Below, one piece after another: positions 56,255 through 64,000 of a stretch of DNA of 64,000 nucleotides. Made by a program: the position numbers and the translations under genes. Origin of the DNA: Methylophilus sp. 13. GTDB taxonomy: Bacteria > Pseudomonadota > Gammaproteobacteria > Burkholderiales > Methylophilaceae. The stretch is taken from contig NZ_JADKYR010000002.1 of NCBI RefSeq assembly GCF_015354335.1, forward strand, positions 434,001 to 498,000, given 5' to 3'. Under the pieces are notes generated by a model, which saw only the letters and a program-made list of their open reading frames with translations, had not been told where the DNA came from and did no database searches. How positions within the stretch are numbered: the first letter of the stretch is position 1; each line of letters begins with the position of its first letter.

Positions 56255-57469
56255 ATGGCTAGCTTGTTATCGACATCATTCAAACAAATCTTGAGTGTCA
56301 GCGACCTCACCCGACTCACCAAAGAGTTGCTGGAAACCAGTTTTCCCCTCTTTTGGATCTCGGGCGAGCTCTCAAACTTCACCCGTGCCGCCAGTGGCCA
56401 CTGGTATTTTTCGCTCAAGGATGAACGTGCACAAATCCGTTGTGTGATGTTTAAAGGGCGCAATAGCGTATTAGGCATGGTGCCGCGCGAAGGGGACCTC
56501 ATTGAGGCGCGTGCCACGGTCACGCTGTATGAAGCCAGAGGCGATGTGCAACTGACAGTGGAATTTATGCAGCCCGCTGGCCTGGGCAAATTGTATGAAG
56601 CTTATGAACAACTCAAGCAACGCTTACAAAACGAAGGGCTGTTTGCTGCCGAGCGTAAACAAGCCATTCCGGCCAATCCGCAACGCATAGGCGTGGTGAC
56701 CTCAGCGGATGCCGCCGCCTTGCGCGATGTGTTAACCGCCATCCGCCGCCGTGCGCCGGCCATGTCTGTCATCATCTACCCGACGCCAGTGCAAGGCAAA
56801 GGCGCTGCCGAACTGATTGCGCAAGCCATTCATCTGGCTGATCAGCGGCAAGAGGTTGATACGCTGCTGATTTGCCGCGGTGGTGGCAGCATAGAAGACT
56901 TATGGTCATTTAATGAAGAGGTGGTTGCACGCGCAATCGCCGCTTGTCGACTGCCGACCATTAGCGGGGTGGGCCATGAAACAGATTTCACCATTGCCGA
57001 TTTTGTCGCTGACTTGCGCGCGGCTACACCGACAGCGGCAGCCGAATTGGCCTGCCCGGATCAGGCGCAGCTTCGCGATCAACTCAGGCAATTACAATTA
57101 AGGCTGGGCCGGGCCATGCAATCTTGCTTGCGCCAGCAAAGCCAGACCCTGGACTACTTGTCCAGACGCCTGATCTCCCCCACCCAGCATCTGCAACAAC
57201 AGCGCCGCGGTCTGCAGCAATGGCAACACAGACTGCAACTGGCCATGCAGCAAGGTTTACAAACGCAACAACGCAAACTGCAATACCTGTCCGCCAGCCT
57301 GCAACAACTCAACCCGCATCAGGTGTTGGCCAGGGGCTATGCCATTGTGCAAAAAGCCGATGGCCGCGCAGTGACCGCGGCCAGCGAACTCAGCCTGCAG
57401 ACGCCCTTGAAACTGACCTTGCATCAAGGTCAGGCAGAGGTGGTGGTGACGCAAATCAGCCCCGACTAG
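56255..57469 (+). CDS. xseA: Exodeoxyribonuclease VII large subunit
   Basis: This 404-residue protein has an N-terminal OB-fold (FPLFWISGELSNFTRAASGH) and a catalytic domain from about residue 135, with QRIGVVTSADAAALRDVLTA and GGGSIEDLWSFNEEVVARAI. The C-terminal third is a coiled-coil. ExoVII with XseB degrades single-stranded DNA into oligonucleotides. No xseB is adjacent. Confidence 0.93.
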   Translation: MASLLSTSFKQILSVSDLTRLTKELLETSFPLFWISGELSNFTRAASGHWYFSLKDERAQIRCVMFKGRNSVLGMVPREGDLIEARATVTLYEARGDVQLTVEFMQPAGLGKLYEAYEQLKQRLQNEGLFAAERKQAIPANPQRIGVVTSADAAALRDVLTAIRRRAPAMSVIIYPTPVQGKGAAELIAQAIHLADQRQEVDTLLICRGGGSIEDLWSFNEEVVARAIAACRLPTISGVGHETDFTIADFVADLRAATPTAAAELACPDQAQLRDQLRQLQLRLGRAMQSCLRQQSQTLDYLSRRLISPTQHLQQQRRGLQQWQHRLQLAMQQGLQTQQRKLQYLSASLQQLNPHQVLARGYAIVQKADGRAVTAASELSLQTPLKLTLHQGQAEVVVTQISPD

Positions 57470-57591
57470 GCGCTCCACTTTTCGTGTAATCGTCCACATG
57501 CATTTAGGTCATCAAGATAATTTGCGTCAAAATCTTTGGTGAAGCTCTAAAATTACCCGATAATAATCGTTTGTCTTTAGCTGTTCACACA

Positions 57592-59475
57592 ATGGACCAT
57601 ACAAAAAATCAGCAAACGGCGCTCCATACCATGGCTCTCGCCGCGCTAGGTGTCGTTTTCGGTGACATTGGCACCAGCCCGCTTTACACCATGAAAGAAG
57701 TCTTTGCAGTCGGGCACCACCCGCTATTACTGACACAAGCCAATGTCTACGGCATCTTGTCGCTAATCACCTGGGCGCTATTGCTGATTGTGTCGTTCAA
57801 ATATGTGGCCTTTATCATGCGGGCAGATAACCGTGGTGAAGGCGGCATCATGGCGATGCTATCTTTGGCCAGCCGTTATGCGGGCGGCGAACCCGACCAG
57901 CGCAAACGCATCATGCTGCTAGGCATTATCGGGGCCTGTATGTTTTATGCCGACGGCATGATCACCCCCGCCATTTCCGTGCTCTCAGCGGTTGAGGGCC
58001 TGGAGGTGGCAGCACCGCAACTGGATAGCTGGATCGTCCCCATTACTTTGTGCGTCCTGTTTGTACTGTTCTGGGCACAAAGCAAAGGCACCGCTGTCGT
58101 CGGTGCTTTTTTTGGTCCCATCATGCTGACCTGGTTCTCGGTATTAGGCATTTTGGGCATCCTCAATATCAGTCATCATCCCGAAATTCTCAAGGCCTTA
58201 AGCCCCTTCTACGCTTATCAGTTTTTTGCCACCCAGCCCAAAATTGCGTTTATTGCGCTCGGTGCGGTGGTGCTGGCCGTGACCGGAGCCGAAGCCTTAT
58301 ATGCCGACATGGGTCATTTTGGCCGTAAACCGATTCGCCTGGCCTGGTTTTTGTTCGTGTTGCCTGCACTGATTTGCAACTACTTTGGGCAAGGTGCACT
58401 TATTCTGGCCGAGCCAGAGTCCATTCAAAACCCGTTTTACCACCTGGCCCCAGACTGGGCCTTGTTCCCGCTGATTATCCTGGCAACCCTGGCGACCGTG
58501 ATTGCCTCCCAGGCCGTGATTACCGGCGCGTTCTCTGTTTCGCGCCAGGCCTTGCAACTTGGCTTTATTCCGCGCATGCATGTTTCGCACACCTCAGAGC
58601 AAACAGAGGGCCAGGTCTACATGCCTCGCGTCAACTGGGGCCTGATGGTCGCAGTCATGGGCCTGGTGCTGATTTTTGGCAGTTCTGGTGACCTGGCGGC
58701 AGCCTACGGTATTGCCGTCACCGGCGATATGGTCATCACGACCTTGCTGGCAGCGGTGGTGTTCCACCACCTGTGGGGCTGGAGCAAACTCAAAACGGCC
58801 TGCCTGATTTCGCTATTTCTTGTCATTGACCTCTCGTTTTTTGCGGCCAACATTCTCAAAATCCCGGATGGTGGCTGGGTGCCCTTGTTGATCGGCATCA
58901 TCATCTTCACACTGATGCGCACCTGGAAAACCGGGCGCAGACTGCTTTACCAAATTCTCAAGTCCGAATCCATGGAGCTGATCCCCTTTGTGCAAGCGAT
59001 TGGGGCGCACCCGCCCGCCCGCGTCAATGGTGCAGGCGTGTTTATGACCCCCAACCCGGATGGCGTGCCACATGCGCTGCTGCATAATCTCAAACACAAC
59101 AAGGTACTGCATGACAAAGTGGTGATCCTGACGGTGCGTTTTGTTGATTACCCCTACACCACGCTGGAAGAGCGCGCCTCGATGGAGGTGCTGCCTTACG
59201 GTTTTTACCGCGTGACCTTGCGTTACGGTTATATGGACGAACCAGACTTGCCACGTGACTTGCCATTGACCGAACCATTCGGCCTCACGCTGGACACCAT
59301 GGATACCTCGTTCTTTATCGGCAAGGAAATCCTGCTGGCCTCGGATAAACCCGGCATGGCGTTCTGGCGTAAAAAAATCTTTATTGGCTTGTTTAGAACG
59401 GCAGAGTCGATTACCAACCAGTTCAAATTACCGCCTAACCGGGTGGTAGAGCTAGGCTCGCAAGTCAAAATTTAA
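57592..59475 (+). CDS. kup: Low-affinity potassium transporter Kup
   Basis: This 627-residue protein has twelve transmembrane segments, including the signature GVVFGDIGTSPLYTMKEVF and MRADNRGEGGIMAMLSLA, and a cytoplasmic C-terminal domain. Kup imports potassium with protons. I use the ATG at 57592; an in-frame TTG at 57571 is upstream. Confidence 0.93.
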   Translation: MDHTKNQQTALHTMALAALGVVFGDIGTSPLYTMKEVFAVGHHPLLLTQANVYGILSLITWALLLIVSFKYVAFIMRADNRGEGGIMAMLSLASRYAGGEPDQRKRIMLLGIIGACMFYADGMITPAISVLSAVEGLEVAAPQLDSWIVPITLCVLFVLFWAQSKGTAVVGAFFGPIMLTWFSVLGILGILNISHHPEILKALSPFYAYQFFATQPKIAFIALGAVVLAVTGAEALYADMGHFGRKPIRLAWFLFVLPALICNYFGQGALILAEPESIQNPFYHLAPDWALFPLIILATLATVIASQAVITGAFSVSRQALQLGFIPRMHVSHTSEQTEGQVYMPRVNWGLMVAVMGLVLIFGSSGDLAAAYGIAVTGDMVITTLLAAVVFHHLWGWSKLKTACLISLFLVIDLSFFAANILKIPDGGWVPLLIGIIIFTLMRTWKTGRRLLYQILKSESMELIPFVQAIGAHPPARVNGAGVFMTPNPDGVPHALLHNLKHNKVLHDKVVILTVRFVDYPYTTLEERASMEVLPYGFYRVTLRYGYMDEPDLPRDLPLTEPFGLTLDTMDTSFFIGKEILLASDKPGMAFWRKKIFIGLFRTAESITNQFKLPPNRVVELGSQVKI

Positions 59476-59631
59476 CCGGAATGACTGATACTTAAGAATC
59501 AGGCATTCAGCGATCAGCAACGACATGCATTCCGCACTGAATGGGTAGACTGATCGTAGCACCTGAATGGAATGATCATAAAAATGAATGGTCACTGCCA
59601 ATACGTGACCTAGAAACAAGAGGAGAAACAC

Positions 59632-60444
59632 ATGCCGACCATTAAAACCCTGGGAATCGCCTGCCTGTGCGCCTTGCTGTCTGCCTGCGCCAGCACCACC
59701 AACAATAGCGTCTCGGGCGTACAACGTAGCCAGCTCTTGCTGTTGCCATCGGCGACCGTGGATAAAATGTCTGCGCAATCGTATACGCAAACCCTGCAAG
59801 ATGCGCAAAAGAACCATACCCTTAACGCGGATAAGACCTTGCTGAATCGCGTGACTACCATTTCTCACCGCCTGATCGCCCAGGTCGGCGTGTTCCGGCC
59901 AGATGCCACCAAATGGAAATGGGAAATCAATGTCGAAAAAAATGACCAGCTCAATGCCTACTGTATGCCTGGTGGCAAGATCATGGTGTTTTCCGGTCTG
60001 GCCGAAAAACTCAATGCCACCGATGATGAGTTAGCCGCGGTGATTGGTCACGAAATCTCGCATGCATTGCGTGAGCATGGCCGTGAGCGTATGTCACAAG
60101 CCTATGTACAGCAGTTCGGTTTACAGGCACTCGCGGCCTACATAGGCGGCACCGCTGGAAATATGGCGGCACAAGGCGCCAGCATGGGCAGCCAGCTGTT
60201 CTTCTCCTTGCCCAATGGACGTGAACAGGAGCGTGAAGCGGATCGCATAGGGCTGGAGCTGGCGGCGCGCGCCGGTTACAACCCGGAAGCCGCAGTCAGC
60301 TTATGGAAGAAAATGATGGCGGCCAACAAGGAAGCGCCCCCGGAATTCTTAAGTACGCACCCTTCCAGTGAAAACCGTATTAAAGACCTGCAGGCACTGG
60401 TGCCCAAGGTCATGCCGCTCTACTTAGCTGCCAAAGGCAAGTAA
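59632..60444 (+). CDS. M48 family metalloprotease lipoprotein
   Basis: This 270-residue protein has a lipobox (LLSAC, Cys19), so it is a membrane-anchored periplasmic protease. The zinc motif is HEISH (His140 and His144, catalytic Glu141), and the third ligand is the Glu of [18 protein letters not shown]. It resembles LoiP/YcaL-type proteases of outer-membrane quality control. AGAGGAG precedes the ATG. The 156-bp gap from kup to this gene shows only a weak dyad. Confidence 0.9.
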   Translation: MPTIKTLGIACLCALLSACASTTNNSVSGVQRSQLLLLPSATVDKMSAQSYTQTLQDAQKNHTLNADKTLLNRVTTISHRLIAQVGVFRPDATKWKWEINVEKNDQLNAYCMPGGKIMVFSGLAEKLNATDDELAAVIGHEISHALREHGRERMSQAYVQQFGLQALAAYIGGTAGNMAAQGASMGSQLFFSLPNGREQEREADRIGLELAARAGYNPEAAVSLWKKMMAANKEAPPEFLSTHPSSENRIKDLQALVPKVMPLYLAAKGK

Positions 60445-60457
60445 GTGCTGGCGTAAA

Positions 60458-60480
60458 GGGCCGTCTTTCATCGACGGCCC
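60458..60480 (+). terminator. Hairpin after the M48 protease gene
   Basis: GGGCCGTC (60458-60465) pairs with GACGGCCC (60473-60480) around a 7-base loop. A weak pyrimidine run follows, so it is a possible terminator. Confidence 0.55.
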
Positions 60481-60544
60481 CTGCCCTTTCAAAATTAGGT
60501 TAAAATTTCGGGTTTACTGTTTTTCAATCGAACAAGAGAAGATT

Positions 60545-61372
60545 ATGGATCCACGTCAAAGCATTATTGAAGCGGCCTTTGAAGACCGCGCCAACATCAA
60601 CCCTGCCAATGCACCGGCAGACGTCAAAGCCACCGTGGCTTCTATTCTGGATGATCTGGATGCAGGCAAACTGCGTGTGGCTACCCGGATTGGCGATAGC
60701 CAGCAATGGGAAACGCATCAGTGGATCAAAAAAGCGGTCTTGCTGTCCTTCCGCCTCAAAGACAACTATTTGATGGATGATGGCGTCACCCGCTACTTCG
60801 ATAAAGTGGATCCAAAATTTGCCAACTACACCGAAGAAGACTTCAAGGCAGGTGGCTTCCGCGTGGTGCCTAACGCCATAGTGCGCAAAGGCTCTTTCAT
60901 TGCAAAAAATGCTGTCTTGATGCCGTCTTACGTCAACATTGGCGCCTACGTTGGTGAAGGCACCATGGTAGACACCTGGGCAACCGTAGGTTCCTGCGCA
61001 CAAATCGGTAAAAATGTGCACTTGTCCGGCGGTGTTGGCATTGGTGGCGTACTGGAACCTGTACAAGCCGGTCCAACCATCATTGGCGATAACTGCTTCG
61101 TCGGCGCGCGCTCAGAAGTGGTTGAAGGCGTGGTGGTTGAAGACAACTGCGTGATTTCCATGGGCGTTTACATCGGCCAATCCACTAAAATCTATGACCG
61201 CGAAACCGGCGAAGTGCATTATGGTCGCGTGCCTGCAGGTTCTGTGGTCGTTTCAGGCAACCTGCCTTCCAGCGATGGCAAGTACAGCCTGTATTGCGCC
61301 GTCATCGTGAAAAAAGTGGATGCCAAAACCTTGGGTAAAGTTGGCATCAACGAGTTGTTGCGCGGCATTTAA
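60545..61372 (+). CDS. dapD: 2,3,4,5-tetrahydropyridine-2,6-dicarboxylate N-succinyltransferase
   Basis: This 275-residue left-handed beta-helix enzyme of lysine and diaminopimelate synthesis transfers succinyl from succinyl-CoA. Hexapeptide repeats are visible in [20 protein letters not shown] and [27 protein letters not shown] site precedes the ATG. Confidence 0.95.
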   Translation: MDPRQSIIEAAFEDRANINPANAPADVKATVASILDDLDAGKLRVATRIGDSQQWETHQWIKKAVLLSFRLKDNYLMDDGVTRYFDKVDPKFANYTEEDFKAGGFRVVPNAIVRKGSFIAKNAVLMPSYVNIGAYVGEGTMVDTWATVGSCAQIGKNVHLSGGVGIGGVLEPVQAGPTIIGDNCFVGARSEVVEGVVVEDNCVISMGVYIGQSTKIYDRETGEVHYGRVPAGSVVVSGNLPSSDGKYSLYCAVIVKKVDAKTLGKVGINELLRGI

Positions 61373-61394
61373 TACGCCTGCCGAAATAAAATAA

Positions 61395-61456
61395 AGAGTC
61401 ACTTCAACCGGCCTGCTCAAGTTATTGCGCGCCGGTTCCGATAAAGGAGTGACTCT
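61395..61456. repeat. Nested inverted repeat downstream of dapD
   Basis: AGAGTCACT (61395-61403) pairs with AGTGACTCT (61448-61456); nested inside, ACCGGC (61407-61412) pairs with GCCGGT (61431-61436). The 62-nt structure could be a terminator-like or RNA element for dapD or a remnant. It lacks a T-run. Confidence 0.5.
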
Positions 61457-61607
61457 CAATACCGTAAAGATGTCCCGCAAGCAAGACAGCGTGAGCATTC
61501 TTGAATAGTTGAGTATTAACCCGTTGGAGAGTCAGTAGTCCGAGCAATCCCAGCAGTAAAGCAATGAGCAATACAGAGCAAGCACAAAGAACAAGTAGTC
61601 GTGCCAC
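61422..61607 (-). CDS. Doubtful 61-residue membrane peptide
   Basis: The ORF starts at a GTG without a ribosome site and encodes a hydrophobic LLVLCACSVLLIALLLGLLG segment followed by LQRVNTQLFKNAHAVLLAGH. It resembles the N-terminal end of a chemoreceptor- or sensor-like protein and could be a gene fragment. It overlaps the inverted repeat at 61395-61456. The 257-bp gap has no other gene candidate. Confidence 0.2.
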   Translation of the reverse strand: MARLLVLCACSVLLIALLLGLLGLLTLQRVNTQLFKNAHAVLLAGHLYGIESHSFIGTGAQ

Positions 61608-61629
61608 ACATTAAACAATCAAAATAAAC

Positions 61630-63714
61630 GTGCAATTACTTATGATAACAACGCAAATGCTATTGGTCGCACTCTTTACATCCAGCGTCGTTGGATGCTT
61701 TTTTGCGTTCAAACTGGTTGATCGTTTGCGTGTTGCCACTCCCAAAGAGCATGACTTCATGCTCAAAAAATATGCCGTCGTCATGGCAGCTGGTATCTTC
61801 AGCCTGCATGCTGGCTACCAGTTTCTCGCAGATAATATCCCTAAGGTTAGCCAACATCCTATCGACCTGATTGGCTGCATGCTGTGCAGCTATCTGTTGG
61901 CGGCCGCTATCCTCAAAACGGTCCATAAAAAAAGACTGCCCTTACGTGATCTGCTCTCCGCTTCTGCGGCCACCGGCATCAGTGGCTACCTGCTGTCTTA
62001 TTTTTATCAGATCAGTGCCGGGGCCATCAATATCCGTATAGACAGCTGGACCGCCCTGTTTTCTCTGTTCCTGGCCTGCCTGACCGCCGCCCTGGCGATT
62101 GTCACCATCCTCTGGCTCAAAGGCTATAGCGGCAAACTCGAAAAACGTTTGAAGTGGATGTTTTCGATAGAAATTGCACTGGGCTTTTTGGCCTCGCACA
62201 CGGCCATCAACCTCAGTATTGTGCATAACAATATGCTGATTGGGCAGCCCAGCGATCAAGCCGATAATTATTTAATGCTGTTGCTGGTTCTGGTCCCGGT
62301 CTTTTTATTTATCACCTCGTTTATTCTGGTGATTTTTTATGAGCGCAATATCGATCTAGCGCAAAGCAAACTGACCTTCCGCAATACGCAAACCGTCAAT
62401 AAAAAATTCCTGGCCTATGATCCGCTCACACACCTGCCCAACCGGGATGCTTTAAACCAGCACCTGATCCTGAGTGCCAAGCGCTGTGACCGTAACGGGG
62501 AGTCGCTGGCCCTGGCTTATATCGACCTGGATCACTTCAAACCGGTCAATGACCAGTTTGGTCACCATATTGGCGATTTGCTGCTGATTGAAGTCTCCAA
62601 GCGTATCAGCAATGCCATCCGCAATTGTGATTATGTGGCACGTGCGGGTGGCGACGAGTTTATTGCCGTATTGAGTGAGATTGAAAATCACCAGAGCGTG
62701 GTCACCGTGATTCAGCGTGTGGTGGATGCGTTACGCGAAACCTTTGTCATTGAAGATCACGTGATTGAGATTTCGTGCTCGGTGGGCGTGTCCATGTATC
62801 CACAAGACGGCAACCTGCAAAAACTCAAACTGAATGCAGACGCCGCCATGTACAAGGCCAAGGAAAACGGCAAAAACCAGTATCGATTCTTTGATGCCGA
62901 GATCGAGCAAGCCTCTGACGAGATGCAACAAACCCGTATTGAACTCAAGCAAGCCATTAGCGAGCAAGAGTTCAGGCTACTGTTTCAGCCCAAAGTGGAT
63001 GCCATCACGCGCATGGTCCATGGCGCCGAAGCGCTGTTACGCTGGCAGCATCCGGCGCGCGGACTGCTCTCCCCCAACAGTTTTATTGAAGCGGCTGAGC
63101 GCTTTGGCATGATTGAAGAAATCAATGCCTGGGTCATCTCCCAGGCCTGCCGCACAATTAGCCAGGCGCGCGATCGCGGCATAGACCTAAGCATTTCAGT
63201 CAACATGTCCAACCAGCAGTTCCGCAACAAACAGTTGGGCGCGCTGATTCAATCGATTCTTGAAGCGCATGCCGTAGAATCCCGCAACCTCATTCTGGAA
63301 GTGTCTGAAACTAACGCCATTCATCATCAGGGCCAGTTCAAGGACACATTGCGCCAATTTAAACAGCAGGGCCTTAAAATCTCGCTGGATGATTTTGGCT
63401 TGCATCCGTTCAGCCTCACACATTTAGAAGACCTGGAAGTCAGCGAAGTCAAACTGGACCGCTCCCTGACCAAAAATGTGGCGGTTTCGCACACCTCGCT
63501 CTCGATTGTTGAGGCTATCGTCAAACTGGCGCATGCACTCAATCTGAACGTCGTCGCCGAAGGCGTGGAAGACGAGGAACAGCGCAAAGCGCTGGTCAAC
63601 ATCGGCTGTGACCAAATGCAGGGTTTCCTGTTCTCAAAACCGGTAGAGCAACAATACCTGTTTGATGTATTTAGCAAACTGCAATCGCAGTCAGCAACCC
63701 AAAACCTGTTCTGA
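61630..63714 (+). CDS. GGDEF-EAL protein with MHYT-like membrane domain
   Basis: Up to 694 residues long, this protein has about seven hydrophobic segments (about residues 5-240), which carry GIFSLHAGYQF and GFLASHTAINL and resemble degenerate MHYT repeats. The GGDEF domain is intact (RNCD I-site, GGDEF at about 340-344). The EAL domain has EALLRWQHP, NMSNQQ, LDDFG, KLDRS, AEGVED and QGFLFSKP, but the loop after DDFG is LHPFSL instead of TGYSSL. A GTG at 61630 or ATG at 61642 could be the start. Both cyclase and phosphodiesterase activity are possible. Confidence 0.88.
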   Translation: MQLLMITTQMLLVALFTSSVVGCFFAFKLVDRLRVATPKEHDFMLKKYAVVMAAGIFSLHAGYQFLADNIPKVSQHPIDLIGCMLCSYLLAAAILKTVHKKRLPLRDLLSASAATGISGYLLSYFYQISAGAINIRIDSWTALFSLFLACLTAALAIVTILWLKGYSGKLEKRLKWMFSIEIALGFLASHTAINLSIVHNNMLIGQPSDQADNYLMLLLVLVPVFLFITSFILVIFYERNIDLAQSKLTFRNTQTVNKKFLAYDPLTHLPNRDALNQHLILSAKRCDRNGESLALAYIDLDHFKPVNDQFGHHIGDLLLIEVSKRISNAIRNCDYVARAGGDEFIAVLSEIENHQSVVTVIQRVVDALRETFVIEDHVIEISCSVGVSMYPQDGNLQKLKLNADAAMYKAKENGKNQYRFFDAEIEQASDEMQQTRIELKQAISEQEFRLLFQPKVDAITRMVHGAEALLRWQHPARGLLSPNSFIEAAERFGMIEEINAWVISQACRTISQARDRGIDLSISVNMSNQQFRNKQLGALIQSILEAHAVESRNLILEVSETNAIHHQGQFKDTLRQFKQQGLKISLDDFGLHPFSLTHLEDLEVSEVKLDRSLTKNVAVSHTSLSIVEAIVKLAHALNLNVVAEGVEDEEQRKALVNIGCDQMQGFLFSKPVEQQYLFDVFSKLQSQSATQNLF

Positions 63715-63793
63715 GGTTATGTGAACACCGCAATAAATGGCGACGCCATCTGCCGTGGCTGGTAAAATAAGTTTTTTAGCTTGATGATCAGCC

Positions 63794-64000
63794 ATGAAAC
63801 TATACGGCATCCCCAATTGCAATACCGTCAAAAAAGCGCGTGACTGGCTGGACCAACACGCCATTGCATACGAATTTCACGACTTCAAGAAACAGGGCCT
63901 GGATAGCGTCACCGGCCAAGCCTGGCTGCAACAATATCCTTGGGAAAAACTGGTGAACCGCAGCGGGATGACCTGGCGCAACTTGGCCGAACCGGAAAAA
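63794..64000 (+). CDS. Spx/ArsC-like protein (YffB family), cut by the window end
   Basis: The first 69 codons encode MKLYGIPNCNTVKKARDWLD and onward, with a frame still open at 64000. It is a thioredoxin-fold protein of the ArsC/Spx family in the YffB group. In E. coli yffB lies next to dapE; the nearby dapD makes the same context likely here. The family may bind glutathione or act as a redox protein, but its function is unclear. Confidence 0.85.
   Translation, partial: MKLYGIPNCNTVKKARDWLDQHAIAYEFHDFKKQGLDSVTGQAWLQQYPWEKLVNRSGMTWRNLAEPEK

Overview
The window looks like a chromosomal segment of a betaproteobacterium, most plausibly a methylotroph of the family Methylophilaceae. The evidence is a complete 14-gene complex I operon ending in a DUF2818 gene and preceded by tpiA, secG and tRNA-Leu, PEP-CTERM proteins with a 'VPEPE'-type C-terminal signal, and an infA gene beside a cold-shock gene. 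Family placement is inference, because no methylotrophy gene or rRNA lies in the window. I see no phage, insertion sequence, CRISPR array or plasmid backbone.

Layout. 1-1.9 kb: a partial hypothetical gene, a TetR regulator, a frameshifted tetR relic and a candidate 53-residue ORF with its own terminator. 1.9-4.2 kb: an arsenic operon, arsR-arsI-acr3-arsC, behind a 10-bp-arm palindrome. 4.3-7.0 kb: infA, a cold-shock gene, a LysR/DUF2798 divergent pair around a perfect 12-bp inverted repeat, and a PAP2 phosphatase. 7.1-23.6 kb, minus strand: tpiA, secG, tRNA-Leu(GAG), nuoABCDEFGHIJKLMN and DUF2818. 23.7-28.9 kb: a redox/electrophile cluster (OYE, YceI, flavodoxin-like quinone reductase, pirin) divergent from a LysR gene, then a PsiE-like gene and tadA. 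28.9-33.4 kb: two PEP-CTERM proteins behind a TonB-dependent receptor. 33.6-45.5 kb: mostly minus-strand cell-envelope genes (BI-1/YccA, LpxO-like hydroxylase, NagZ, dipeptide-type permeases with an L,D-transpeptidase and a solute-binding lipoprotein, RlmD) plus a VIT1-like transporter in opposite orientation. 45.5-48.3 kb: an unusual Ser/Thr-rich protein behind two tandem palindromes, an orphan gene and an outer-membrane barrel protein. 48.4-52.0 kb: cysM-ydbH-ynbE-ydbL. 52.2-64 kb: a diguanylate cyclase, a secreted unknown, dsbB, a Sel1-SLT transglycosylase, xseA, kup, an M48 lipoprotease, dapD, a GGDEF-EAL protein and a truncated Spx/ArsC-like gene.

How the parts fit. Most of the window is housekeeping: respiration, envelope maintenance and translation. 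The accessory or less explained parts are the ars operon with a C-As lyase homologue, the PEP-CTERM/TonB block, the Ser/Thr-rich protein with its tandem operators, the 107-bp repeat-bearing gap between nuoC and nuoD, the peptide transporter that lacks a visible ATPase, and two c-di-GMP proteins with non-consensus active-site motifs. I did not find a clearly unprecedented multi-gene system. The best candidate for undescribed biology is the Ser/Thr-rich protein and its paired palindromic operator at 45.63-46.53 kb.
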